From Streptomyces europaeiscabiei (lineage in GTDB: Bacteria > Actinomycetota > Actinomycetes > Streptomycetales > Streptomycetaceae), in NCBI RefSeq assembly GCF_036346855.1, contig NZ_CP107841.1, positions 496,001 through 560,000 on the forward strand: 64,000 bases of DNA. The letters run 5' to 3'. The first letter of the stretch is position 1, and every line of letters begins with the position of its first letter. The notes beneath the pieces were generated by a model, which saw only the letters and a program-made list of their open reading frames with translations, did no database searches and was not told the origin of the DNA. Below, in pieces: positions 42,906 to 50,579 of the stretch. Made by a program: the position numbers and the translations under genes.

Positions 42906-43715
42906 CTACGCCTTGTGGGCCACTCCCCCGTACACGTCCGTCGGCTCCGGGTTCGTGCCCGGCTCCGGACGCCACAGCGGGCAGGACACGATGCCGGGCT
43001 CCAGCAGCTCCAGGCCCTCGTAGTAGGCGCGCAGCTGCCGGGGGCTGCGCAGGACGTACGGGACGGCGCCGGTGTCGTCGTAGCCGTCCTGGGCGCGCTT
43101 GAGTTCGGCGTCGGTGTCCGTGCTGTCGTAGTGGACGAAGTAGCTGCCCGGCGGGAGGGCGGCCTGGAGACGGCGGACGATCTCCTGAGCCTCCTCGTAG
43201 TCCTGGATGTGGCCGAGGATGCCCATCAGCATCAGGGCCACCGGCTTGCCGAAGTCGAGGACCTTCCCGGCGGCTTCGAGGATGGTGTCCGGGTCGTGCA
43301 GGTCCGCGTCGACGTAGTCGGTGACCCCTTCGGGGGTGCTGGTGAGCAGCGCCTGCGCGTGCCGCAGTACCAGCGGGTCGTTGTCGACGTAGACGATGCG
43401 GGACTCCGGGGCGACCTTCTGGGCGACCTGGTGGGTGTTGTCGTACGTCGGAAGGCCGGTGCCGATGTCCAGGAACTGGCGGATTCCGCGCTCTCGGGCC
43501 ACGAAGGTGACCGTGCGGATGAGGTAGACGCGGGAGGCGCGGGCCATCGTCTCGATGTTGGGGGCGATCTCTCGGTAGGAGTCACCCGCCTCGCGGTCGA
43601 CCTGGTAGTTGTCCTTGCCGCCCATCCAGTAGTTCCAGATGCGGGCCGAGTGCGGCACCGTGGTGTCGATCTTCGACAGGGCTTCCTGATCGGGAGTGGG
43701 GTGGCCGTCTGCCAT
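42906..43715 (-). CDS. SAM-dependent methyltransferase, DUF574 family
   Basis: A 269-residue protein of the Streptomyces-expanded DUF574 (Methyltransf_19) family: PHSARIWNYWMGGKDNYQVD at the start, the SAM motif FLDIGTGLPTYDNTHQVAQ, VYVDNDPLVLRHAQALL and VALMLMGILGHI. Members are numerous in Streptomyces and often neighbour DUF397/XRE or RsbW-like genes; their substrates are unknown. AGGAGAG lies 6 bases before ATG 43715, and a likely -10 (TAGGTT on the minus strand, about 43750-43755) overlaps the end of the upstream gene. The closing segment DVYGGVAHKA is the family's usual C-terminus. Confidence 0.9.
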   Translation of the reverse strand: MADGHPTPDQEALSKIDTTVPHSARIWNYWMGGKDNYQVDREAGDSYREIAPNIETMARASRVYLIRTVTFVARERGIRQFLDIGTGLPTYDNTHQVAQKVAPESRIVYVDNDPLVLRHAQALLTSTPEGVTDYVDADLHDPDTILEAAGKVLDFGKPVALMLMGILGHIQDYEEAQEIVRRLQAALPPGSYFVHYDSTDTDAELKRAQDGYDDTGAVPYVLRSPRQLRAYYEGLELLEPGIVSCPLWRPEPGTNPEPTDVYGGVAHKA

Positions 43716-43749
43716 GGGAACTCTCCTGCCTCACATCGCGGGGTCGTCG

Positions 43750-44244
43750 CTAACCTATCGTCAACTGCCTTGCATTTTGCGAGAGTTGTGACGACCGAGT
43801 GACTGGGTCGCGGACGGGACCGCCCGACTCGCCGACATCGACGGTGACCACGGCTACGTGCTGGGCGAGGGTGTGGAAGACGCGGGCGTAGGCCGTGGCG
43901 GCCTCCGTGACCTCGGACGTGGTCAGGTGGAGCAGGGCCCCGTCGCGTTCTGCCACGGCGTCGGCGAGGTCCAGGGCCTGCATCCAGGTCACCCGGGAAC
44001 GGCCCCGGCGCAGTGGCCCCTGGACGAGTTCCGCGATGAGGTTCCCGTCGACGGCCAGCCGTCCGGGTCCGGCGAGGAGTTCGCGGTAGGGCAGGGCCGG
44101 GTCCAGGTGGTGGAGGGCGGACGGCATGTGCCGGACGTCGAAGCCGAGATGGGCCAGTTCGGCGACCAGCCCGTTCCGGCCGGCCCCTTCGTGCCCCTCG
44201 ACGATCAGGGTCCGGTACCGGGTGAGCGAGGGTGGCGGGATCAT
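43750..44244 (-). CDS. P-loop-like protein with degenerate Walker A (thymidylate-kinase-like)
   Basis: A 164-residue protein opening RYRTLIVEGHEGAGRNGLVA. That is the position and shape of a nucleotide-kinase Walker A (V-E-G-x-x-G-A-G-K-S) but with Arg for Lys and Asn for Ser/Thr, so ordinary ATP binding is doubtful. The rest resembles the same fold (LAVDGNLIAELVQG, DAVAERDGALLHLTTSEV). GAGGGG lies about 4 bases before ATG 44244. The gene precedes the DUF574 methyltransferase by 34 bp on the same strand. It could be a nucleotide-independent relative or regulator. No biochemical function can be assigned. Confidence 0.68.
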   Translation of the reverse strand: MIPPPSLTRYRTLIVEGHEGAGRNGLVAELAHLGFDVRHMPSALHHLDPALPYRELLAGPGRLAVDGNLIAELVQGPLRRGRSRVTWMQALDLADAVAERDGALLHLTTSEVTEAATAYARVFHTLAQHVAVVTVDVGESGGPVRDPVTRSSQLSQNARQLTIG

Positions 44245-44846
44245 CCCCGCCCCTCGGGAACGGTCCGGTCGGCGTGCCCGGCGGGCGGCAGGGCTCGACC
44301 CGGGACACGAGGCGGCGTGGGCATGCCGCTCCCTTCGGGTGGTGCGCGGCGGGTGTCGACCTCGTGAGCCCGTGCGGGGCCTGGAGGCGACCCCAAGTCT
44401 GGGCGCGGCCGGGAGGTGACGGGAGTGCGTGTGTGGGTTGTCCGGTTGTGCGGGCGTAGTGACACCTCGATGGCCGAAGGGCCGTCGGCCGAAGCGGAAC
44501 AGGGCCACCGACCAGCGTCGGGTCGAGCGGAACGGCTCGGCCGGTCGTCGGCCGGGCGAAGCGGGGCGGCGGCCGGCAAGCCGTTCCGGGCGGGCGAAGC
44601 GGGGCGGCGCACGGCCGGGTTGCCGCCGGGTAGGGCCGCAACGGCACGACCGGGCAGTCGGCGTGGACGAAGCGGAAGGGGTCGGCCGGACGGCCGCCGG
44701 GCGAAGCGGAGTAGAGCAGAGCAGAGTGGGCGACTGGGTGGCCGTCAGGCGAGGCGAACCCGATCGGCCGGGCGACCGTCGGGCCATACGGAGCAGAGCG
44801 GCCCCGCGGCCGTCGGGCGATGCGGAGGGGCGCGGTCCGGCAACCG
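44245..44846. other. 602-bp gene-less stretch
   Basis: Reading frames are open in several phases because of extreme GC content, but none has codon use or a ribosome site that convinces. The left half (44245-44460) shows nothing. The right half is a degenerate tandem repeat, listed separately. Confidence 0.5.
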
Positions 44847-44850
44847 TCAC
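44470..44850. repeat. degenerate tandem repeat of about 35 bp
   Basis: About ten imperfect units share the core GGCCGTCGGGCGAAGCGGA. Good copies include GCCGTCGGCCGAAGCGGAAC (near 44481), CGTCGGCCGGGCGAAGCGGG (near 44551), GGCCGCCGGGCGAAGCGGAG (near 44692) and GGCCGTCGGGCGATGCGGAG (near 44810). Short AGAGCAGAGC runs sit between some units. It ends at the 3' end of the DUF397 gene. It may be a decayed minisatellite. Confidence 0.55.
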
Positions 44851-45098
44851 GCGATGAGGAAGTCGGCCTCCCCGGCCTTGGCGCCCTCCAGGAACGCCAC
44901 CATCTCCTCCCGTGAGTAGACGAGGGCGGGGCCGTTCGGGTCCGTGGACTGACGCAAGGCGACACTGCCGTCGGGCAGGCGCTTGGCCTCCACGCAGGAA
45001 CCGCCGTTCGTGCCGCTCCAGGGCTTGCGCCAGCCCTCGGCGCCGAGTTCGGGAGCGGGCATGCCGCTGTGGACGGGGCCGTCGGGTGTCTTTGCCAT
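44847..45098 (-). CDS. DUF397 protein
   Basis: An 83-residue DUF397 protein: WSGTNGGSCVEAKRLPDGSV, ALRQSTDPNGPALVYSREEM and FLEGAKAGEADFLIA are the hallmark blocks. DUF397 proteins pair with the DUF5753 helix-turn-helix protein encoded immediately upstream (2 bp between the upstream stop and this ATG). Such pairs act in developmental control (as with WhiJ-type genes) and some have been proposed to be antitoxin-like partners. It has two extra N-terminal turns compared with the minimal family form. Confidence 0.9.
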   Translation of the reverse strand: MAKTPDGPVHSGMPAPELGAEGWRKPWSGTNGGSCVEAKRLPDGSVALRQSTDPNGPALVYSREEMVAFLEGAKAGEADFLIA

Positions 45099-45100
45099 GT

Positions 45101-45976
45101 TCACAACTCCTTGCGTAGTGCCGCCAGGATGTCCCTGGTCCGAGCCACCGGTTCCGCCTGCACGGACATCCGGTCCAGCACCTCCAGGTAGGTCACGACG
45201 TCCGCGGGCTGGTCGACGTACTGGGCGCCCGCGAGGCCCTCGGTGTAGACGATGTCGGGGAGTTCGGAGAAACCGAAACGGAAGTAGTGGAAGGGGCCGT
45301 ACGCCCCGGGGTGGGGCCCGGCCGCGAACCGCATGATCTGGATCCTGACCTTGGGCCGTTCCGTCGCCTCGGCGAGCCGGTCGATCTGGGCCCGCATCAC
45401 CGCGGGGCCGCCCACCGGCCGGCGCAGCACGGTCTCGTCCAGGACGGCCCAGACGGCCGGCGCCTCGGGTTTGACCAGCAGATCCTGGCGCCTGAGGCGC
45501 AGGGCGACCCGGCGGTCGACATCCTCGGGGCTCGCGTTCGGGAAGCCGACCCGCATCAGCGCGGCGGCGTAGTCGTGGGTCTGCAACAGACCGGGTACGT
45601 ACTGGGGTTCGTAGAGGCGGATGACGGCGGCTTCGCTCTCCAGGCTCACGTACGCGCTGAACCACTCGGGCAGCACGTCTCGGAACTTGTGCCACCAGCC
45701 GGGCTGGTTGGCCTCCCGGGCCAGGGCGAGGAAGCCCTCGATCTCGGTGCCGGAGACCCCGTAGGTGCGCAACAGCTCCTTCACATAGGGGATACGGAGC
45801 CCGACCTCGGCCTTCTCCATGCGGCGGACCGTCAGGGCGGTGACCTCGATGGCGCGGGCGGCGTCGTCGAAGGACACTCCGGCCTGCTCCCGCAGTTGGC
45901 GGAGCCGTTTGCCGAGGACCATGCGCAGGACCGTGGGCGCCGCAGGAGTGCTCCCTCCTGAGCGGGTCTCACTCAC
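45101..45976 (-). CDS. XRE helix-turn-helix regulator with DUF5753 domain
   Basis: A 291-residue regulator. The N-terminal XRE helix-turn-helix (about 15-75) includes LGKRLRQLREQAGVSFDDAA and RMEKAEVGLRIPYVKELL. The C-terminal DUF5753 domain (about 105-285) includes YEPQYVPGLLQTHDYAAALM and VLDETVLRRPVGG. It forms the usual pair with the DUF397 gene that follows. GTG 45976 is chosen because GGGAGG lies 6 bases upstream; a TTG two codons earlier is less likely. Proteins of this type are numerous in Streptomyces and regulate differentiation or antibiotic production, often as repressors relieved by the DUF397 partner. Confidence 0.9.
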   Translation of the reverse strand: MSETRSGGSTPAAPTVLRMVLGKRLRQLREQAGVSFDDAARAIEVTALTVRRMEKAEVGLRIPYVKELLRTYGVSGTEIEGFLALAREANQPGWWHKFRDVLPEWFSAYVSLESEAAVIRLYEPQYVPGLLQTHDYAAALMRVGFPNASPEDVDRRVALRLRRQDLLVKPEAPAVWAVLDETVLRRPVGGPAVMRAQIDRLAEATERPKVRIQIMRFAAGPHPGAYGPFHYFRFGFSELPDIVYTEGLAGAQYVDQPADVVTYLEVLDRMSVQAEPVARTRDILAALRKEL

Positions 45977-46054
45977 GTGCAACCTCCCGGGGCGGGATTC
46001 ACAGCGTGCAGTGTGCCACGGGATCCAATGACACGAACAGGTCCTCGCGGTTCA

Positions 46055-46071
46055 TTCTGAAATTATCAGAA
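46055..46071. promoter_or_regulatory. AT-rich inverted repeat between divergent regulators
   Basis: TTCTGA (46055-46060) and TCAGAA (46066-46071) are exact complements around AATTA. In a very GC-rich gap between the XRE gene and the TPR regulator, this 17-bp AT-rich palindrome stands out as an operator, possibly for either flanking regulator. Confidence 0.6.
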
Positions 46072-46226
46072 CGCAGGTTGCGGGCTGAGTTCTTCGGCCA
46101 CCATAGTGACCGAGTGACCTGCCGCACATCGCGGGCAGCGTCCCTCGAACTCCTCCGGCCCGCCCAGGAGTTGGCGCCAGGGCGGGCACGGGTCAAGCCG
46201 CGCGCCGACACGATGCGACAACCTGG

Positions 46227-47648
46227 ATGGCCGCCGTGACGAACGGATTACACGGATTACCGAGGAACCCGGTGAAGGGGACCGGTGGGCCCAACAAGCC
46301 CCTGGCGGCAGCCCTGAAGGAGGCCGGCTGCTCGTACGCCTCCCTCGCTCTCCGGGTCAATGACCTGGGCCGCTGCCAGGGCGCGGACACCAACTACGAC
46401 AAGGCCTCCGTCACCCGCTGGCTGCAGGGCCAGCAACCACGGGGCAACACCCCGGAGTTGATCGCCGCGGTCCTCGGCGAGCGGCTGGGCCGCGCCCTCG
46501 CTCCGGCCGACCTCGGCTTCCCGCTCGATCGCGGACGACCGGTGACGGGACGGGCGTTGATGTACGTGGAGAACGTGGCAGAGACCCTGCACACCCTGGC
46601 AGAGCTGGGCTCCACCGACATCTCCCGGCGCAGTCTGCTCGGTTCTGTGCCGTTCGTGCCGGGCGCCCTGACGAATCCGCAGCGGGCCTGGCTGTTGTGG
46701 CTGGTGGAGAGCCGGGACACCCCGAGGCTCGCGCCGGTGCCGGGCGGCGGGCCGGTGGAGCAGGTCCACGCGATGCTCCGCATGTTCGACGAGATGGACA
46801 ACCACTACGGCGGCGGCGGTATCCGCACGAGCATCGTCCAGTACCTCACCACCGAGGTCATCCCGCTGCTCCAGCAGCGCGGCATGCCGCCGCACCACCG
46901 GCGCGAGCTGTTCGCCGCCGCCGCCCGGCTCGCCGCCATGGCGGGCTGGAGTTCGTACGACGCCGGGGAGTACGGCCTGGCCCAGCGGTACATGACCCAG
47001 GGGCTCAGGCTCTGCGCGGAGGGCCGCGACCATGTGCTGGGCGGGCAGATCCTGGCCGGGCTGTCGCATCTGGCGACCAGCCTGGGCCGCCCCGACGAGG
47101 GCGTGGCCCTGGCCCGGGCCGGGGTCGCCACCGCCAAGGACTCGGGCAGCCCTCTCGGCCTGATGCGCCTGCACGCCATGTCCGCGCGCGGACACGCGGC
47201 GCTGGGCCGACCCCGCGAGACCGCCGAGGCGTTGCGCGCCGCCGAGAAACAGCTCGACGCGAGCCGGGGCGCCGCCCAGGAGTCGCCCTGGGTGCGGTTC
47301 CTCGACCACCACTACCTGCAGGCCGAGTCCGCCGTCTGCTTCCGTGACCTGGGCCTCGCAGCGCAGGCCGAGCACACGGCGGGCGAATCGGTGCGCGCCC
47401 ACGCCGACCGCCGCCGGCGCCAGGCCATCAGCCGGTCGGTCCTCGCGACGGCTCACCTCCAACAGAACCGTCTCGACGAGGCGATCGCCACGGCCGACGA
47501 CGCGCTCGAAGCGCTCAGCGGGGTGCACAGCGAACGGTCCATCCAGGCCCTCCGTGACTTCCGGGGCCGGCTGGCGTCCCGCCGCCACGAGCCCCTCGTA
47601 CAGGACTTCGAACGCCGGTCGCGGGTGGTGCTGGGGGCGGCCGCCTGA
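46227..47648 (+). CDS. HTH/TPR-type regulator with two TTA codons
   Basis: A 473-residue protein. Residues about 20-90 resemble an XRE-like domain (LAAALKEAGCSYASLALRVN, SVTRWLQGQQPRGNTPELIA). Residues about 160-470 are helical TPR-like repeats (SYDAGEYGLAQRYMTQGLRL, HLATSLGRPDEGVALARAGV, LQQNRLDEAIATADDALEAL). Such proteins resemble Streptomyces TPR regulators of development and antibiotic production (NsdA-type), and may bind a small peptide or protein. Codons 8 and 11 (46248-46250 and 46257-46259) are both TTA, so expression should need the bldA tRNA. The ATG at 46227 is used; GTG 46236 is possible and would keep both TTA codons. No good ribosome site is seen. Confidence 0.83.
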   Translation: MAAVTNGLHGLPRNPVKGTGGPNKPLAAALKEAGCSYASLALRVNDLGRCQGADTNYDKASVTRWLQGQQPRGNTPELIAAVLGERLGRALAPADLGFPLDRGRPVTGRALMYVENVAETLHTLAELGSTDISRRSLLGSVPFVPGALTNPQRAWLLWLVESRDTPRLAPVPGGGPVEQVHAMLRMFDEMDNHYGGGGIRTSIVQYLTTEVIPLLQQRGMPPHHRRELFAAAARLAAMAGWSSYDAGEYGLAQRYMTQGLRLCAEGRDHVLGGQILAGLSHLATSLGRPDEGVALARAGVATAKDSGSPLGLMRLHAMSARGHAALGRPRETAEALRAAEKQLDASRGAAQESPWVRFLDHHYLQAESAVCFRDLGLAAQAEHTAGESVRAHADRRRRQAISRSVLATAHLQQNRLDEAIATADDALEALSGVHSERSIQALRDFRGRLASRRHEPLVQDFERRSRVVLGAAA

Positions 47649-47745
47649 CGGTGAGGCCGCCTCGATGCGGGACCACCTGGGCAGCCTTCCGGCGAGAGCG
47701 CGTTCCGGGCCCGGCCCACGGGCGGATGGGCGCCGGAGACACCCG

Positions 47746-47829
47746 TCGCCCGGTCGGGGAGCAGGAGGCGTACGACGCCCTCGCCCAGGCCCCGGGTGCA
47801 CCGGTGACCACCACCCTCTTGCCGCGCAT
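47746..47829 (-). pseudogene. frameshifted N-terminal fragment of an SDR/epimerase-type gene
   Basis: From ATG 47829 the minus strand reads MRGKRVVVTGAPG. A one-base shift then gives GLGEGVVRLLLPDR in the next frame. Joined, these make the Rossmann opening T-G-x-x-G-x-L-G of a short-chain dehydrogenase or NAD-dependent epimerase. Nothing similar continues beyond about 47746, so it looks like a truncated and frameshifted relic. No ribosome site precedes it. Confidence 0.45.
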
Positions 47830-47967
47830 ACCGGGCCACCCGGCGGGGACGCCCCGTTCGCGAAGGGGCGGATTCTCGTCGACGTTCACCGCTGGGGAAC
47901 ATGTGCGGCGAGCGCCACCACCCGCCCGCACCTGCACAACCCCTCCACCACCTGGCGCTTTGTGGGC

Positions 47968-47998
47968 CCGGTGCTGTTGTCTGCGACAACAGCACCGG
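47968..47998. terminator. strong perfect hairpin
   Basis: CCGGTGCTGTTGTC (47968-47981) and GACAACAGCACCGG (47985-47998) are perfect 14-bp complements around TGC. It lies 320 bp after the TPR-regulator stop and 53 bp before a short reading frame. It may be a terminator or a binding site; it is the most stable simple hairpin I saw in the window. Confidence 0.6.
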
Positions 47999-48050
47999 TG
48001 ACCCGCCGCGCCGGTCCGCCCCCGTCACCCTGAGCACTCGGAGGAACTCG

Positions 48051-48182
48051 ATGACGGCAGTCAGGGTCGGCGCGCCCCGCCGACGGATCCCTGCAGCGGC
48101 AGCGCACGACCCGGGGTGGAGTGTTCATGACGTCCCGCCCGGCGGGGTGGACCGATTCCCGGACACGGTGAGGCTGCCTTGA
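48051..48182 (+). CDS. possible 43-residue peptide gene
   Basis: ATG 48051 is preceded by GGAGG (48040-48044) at six bases, a strong ribosome site in an otherwise gene-poor gap, and opens a 43-codon frame ending at TGA 48180-48182. The peptide starts MTAVRVGAPRRRIPAAAAHD, has one Trp and no Cys, and no membrane segment. Codon use is only moderately Streptomyces-like. Translation rests on the ribosome site alone. Confidence 0.3.
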   Translation: MTAVRVGAPRRRIPAAAAHDPGWSVHDVPPGGVDRFPDTVRLP

Positions 48183-48270
48183 TCTCGCTCACCTCGCTCA
48201 ACGTGTGGCCCGCGCTCAACGTGTGGCCCGCGCTCGCCGCCCGGGAGCCGATGTGAAGGGCGCCCCGGCC

Positions 48271-48822
48271 ATGGAATCCACGTCGGAACCCACGTCGGGC
48301 ACCGCATCCCACCACCGGCGCGCACTCGCCGCCGAGTTGGTCCGCAGGGCCGAGGACGAACGGCGGCTGGCCCACGAGGCCCGGTCCGCGCCCACCTCGC
48401 GGGCCCGCGCCCTCATCGCCGAGTGCCACGCCGGAAACGGGGACGCCCTCGCCGCGATCGTCGCCCGCCACGGCTGGCCCACCGCCGAGTCGGTCGGCGA
48501 ACCCGCCTCCACGGCGGCCCTGATGATCCTCCTGCACTCCCCCGACCTCGGCTTCCAGCTCACCTGCCGCGACCTGATCGCCGAAGCCGTCGCGGACGGC
48601 CGCTGCCCCGGTGTGCACCACGCCTACATCGCCGACCACTGCGCCGTCGCCCTGAGTCAGCCCCAGTTCTACGGCACCCGCATCAACCCCGGCACTCTCT
48701 TCCCGTACCCCATCCGCCACCCCGAGACCGTCGACGAACGCCGCCACGACGTGGGCCTCGGCCCGCTGGCCGAACATCTGCGGGCGGTGCGGTGCGGGTT
48801 GGGGGCGAGCGGCGGGCTCTAG
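48271..48822 (+). CDS. DUF6624-like hypothetical protein
   Basis: A 183-residue cytoplasmic protein matching the Streptomyces DUF6624 pattern: ALAAELVRRAEDERRLAHEA, GDALAAIVARHGWPTAESVG, HHAYIADHCAVALSQPQFYG and PYPIRHPETVDERRHDVGLG. The trait GWPTxxxVG and the Q-x-YGT motif are typical of this family, whose function is unknown. ATG 48271 has GAAGGG at nine bases; GTG 48253 with GGGAG is an alternative. It converges on the mraY-type gene with 45 bp between stops. Confidence 0.8.
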   Translation: MESTSEPTSGTASHHRRALAAELVRRAEDERRLAHEARSAPTSRARALIAECHAGNGDALAAIVARHGWPTAESVGEPASTAALMILLHSPDLGFQLTCRDLIAEAVADGRCPGVHHAYIADHCAVALSQPQFYGTRINPGTLFPYPIRHPETVDERRHDVGLGPLAEHLRAVRCGLGASGGL

Positions 48823-48867
48823 GCGCCGGGCACGCCCCACTGGGGAGTTGACGGCGGGGCGTTCGTC

Positions 48868-49935
48868 TCAGCCCGCGGCCCACCCCGTGTAGAACAGGCC
48901 GAGGCCGATGATCACGCATATGCCCTGGATGGTCCAGAAGCGGACCACGACGAGGACTTCGGACCAGCCCTTGAGTTCGAAGTGGTGCTGGAGCGGGGCC
49001 ATGCGGAAGACCCGCTTGCCGGTGAGTTTGAACGAGCCGACCTGGATGACCACCGACATGGTGATCAGGACGAACAGCCCGCCGAGAACGGCCATGAGCA
49101 GTTCGGTGCGGGAGCAGATGGCGAGGCCGGCGAGGGCGCCGCCGAGGGCGAGGGAGCCGGTGTCGCCCATGAAGATCTTGGCGGGCGAGGTGTTCCACCA
49201 CAGGAACCCGAAGCAGGCCCCCATCAACGCGGCGGCGACGACGGCGAGGTCGAGCGGATCGCGTACCTCTATGCAGGAGGCGGGGTCGGTGAGTTCCATG
49301 GCGTTGGCGCACGAGTTCTGGAACTGCCACAGACCGATGAAGGTGTAGCCACCGAAGACCATGACCGACGCACCGGTGGCGAGGCCGTCCAGACCGTCTG
49401 TCAGGTTCACCCCGTTCGACATGGCCAGGATCATGAACAGGGCCCACACGACGAACAGCACCGGCCCGATGGTCCAGCCGAAGTCGGTGACGAACGACAG
49501 CTTCAGGGAGGCCGGCGTCTGGCCCCGGTCGTCCGCGAACCGGATGGCGAGGAGGGCGAACACGATGCCGACGATCAGCTGACCGGCCATCTTCGCCCCG
49601 GCCCGCAGTCCCAGCGAACGCCGCTTCACGATCTTGATGTAGTCGTCGAGGAACCCGACCACACCCATGCCCGCCATCAGGAACAGCACCAGGAAACCGG
49701 GGTAGGTCGGGCTCTCACCGGTGATGATTTTGGTGGCGGCGTAGGCGACGAGGGTGGCCAGGATGAAGGCGATACCACCCATCGTGGGGGTGCCGCGCTT
49801 GCCGGCGTGGCCGCGTGGGCCGTCGTCCCGGATGTACTGCCCGTAGCCCTTCCGGGCCAGCAGCTTGATCAGCAGCGGTGTGCCGATCAGCGTCAGAAAC
49901 AGGCCGATGGCCCCGGCAAACAGGATCTGGTTCAT
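48868..49935 (-). CDS. mraY: phospho-N-acetylmuramoyl-pentapeptide transferase, probable second copy
   Basis: A 355-residue membrane enzyme of full MraY length with about ten membrane helices. It carries the catalytic motifs GFLDDYIKI, SNGVNLTDGLDGLATGASV and FMGDTGSLALGG and the C-terminal RMAPLQHHFELKGWSE. MraY joins UDP-MurNAc-pentapeptide to undecaprenyl phosphate, making lipid I. It is very close to the Streptomyces housekeeping MraY, yet none of its usual neighbours (murF, murD, ftsW, murG) is here, so it is probably a paralogue. It stands alone, flanked by a DUF6624 gene and a MarR pseudogene. GAGGGGGAG lies about 11 bases before ATG 49935. A spare target could confer tolerance to MraY-inhibiting nucleoside antibiotics. 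Confidence 0.92.
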   Translation of the reverse strand: MNQILFAGAIGLFLTLIGTPLLIKLLARKGYGQYIRDDGPRGHAGKRGTPTMGGIAFILATLVAYAATKIITGESPTYPGFLVLFLMAGMGVVGFLDDYIKIVKRRSLGLRAGAKMAGQLIVGIVFALLAIRFADDRGQTPASLKLSFVTDFGWTIGPVLFVVWALFMILAMSNGVNLTDGLDGLATGASVMVFGGYTFIGLWQFQNSCANAMELTDPASCIEVRDPLDLAVVAAALMGACFGFLWWNTSPAKIFMGDTGSLALGGALAGLAICSRTELLMAVLGGLFVLITMSVVIQVGSFKLTGKRVFRMAPLQHHFELKGWSEVLVVVRFWTIQGICVIIGLGLFYTGWAAG

Positions 49936-50115
49936 GGGACGGCGGTCTCCCCCTCGGTCGCGCTCTGGTACGCGACGGCCTCACCGGTGTCGCTGGTTCT
50001 CACAGGCCCCACCCTATGCAGACACCTGATCTTCCTACGGTGGTGGGTAGTTGGCGACGAAGCGAGGGAGGGCAGCCGTCCCCGCCTCACGCTGCCTGCG
50101 GCACAATGACCGGTC

Positions 50116-50474
50116 ATGGCCACCCGCCCCGATGCCTGGCCACCCGGCGCCGAGCCGGCGCACCCTTCGAACGGGCTCCCGGCGAACTCGCCGCGCACAC
50201 CATGGTCACCACCGGCGCGATGACGAAGCGGATCGACCGGCCGGAGCGGGCCGGGCTCGTCACCCGCCGCCGCGCCGAGGACGACCAGCGCGGCCGCATC
50301 GTCGCCCTCACCCGGCCGGGACGGGAGTTGATCGACGAGGCGTTCACCGAGCACATGCGCAACGAGCACCGTCTCCTGGATCTGCTGACGTCGGCCGAGG
50401 CCGGGTCACTCGAAACGGTGCTCACGACCTGGCTGTCCCGCAGGGAACATCCGGGGCTCTCCGACGGCGAGTGA
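50116..50474 (+). pseudogene. MarR-family pseudogene with internal deletion and frameshift
   Basis: ATG 50116 opens with MATRPDAW, as many MarR genes do, then runs out of frame. One frame over, from about 50135, an excellent MarR C-terminal half appears: ATRRRAGAPFERAPGEL, TMVTTGAMTKRID, AGLVTRRRAEDDQRGR and GRELIDEAFTEHM, ending at TGA 50472-50474. About 60 residues of the N-terminal dimerisation helices are missing between the two parts, and the conserved Leu of the wing helix is Pro (RIDRPERAG). It is best read as a decayed gene. Confidence 0.62.
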
Positions 50475-50579
50475 CCCGCCGCCCCGGGCGCCGACCGACC
50501 GTCCGGCACGGACCGCGTCGCCGCCTCCCCCACCGGCCCACCGCTCGGGCACCCGGCCAGGGCTGAGACACTGCACGTC

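Larger units (their letters stand above)
47649..48270. other. 622-bp region with relics, a hairpin and a short reading frame
   Basis: Between the TPR regulator and the DUF6624 gene lie a frameshifted SDR fragment (47746-47829, minus strand), a 14-bp-stem hairpin (47968-47998), a possible 43-codon gene (48051-48182) and a tandem repeat of CGCTCAACGTGTGGCCCG (about 48196-48231). No full-length gene is present. Confidence 0.55.

Noticed and set aside
40775..43102. A 775-codon plus-strand frame over the RsbU-like and MarR genes
   Set aside because: The translation is Arg/Pro-rich with no domain, and it is out of frame with the clear PP2C domain at 40635-42380.
44416..44919. A 167-codon Arg/Gly/Ser-rich frame across the repeat block
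   Set aside because: It has no ribosome site, is made of degenerate repeats and runs into the antisense of the DUF397 gene.
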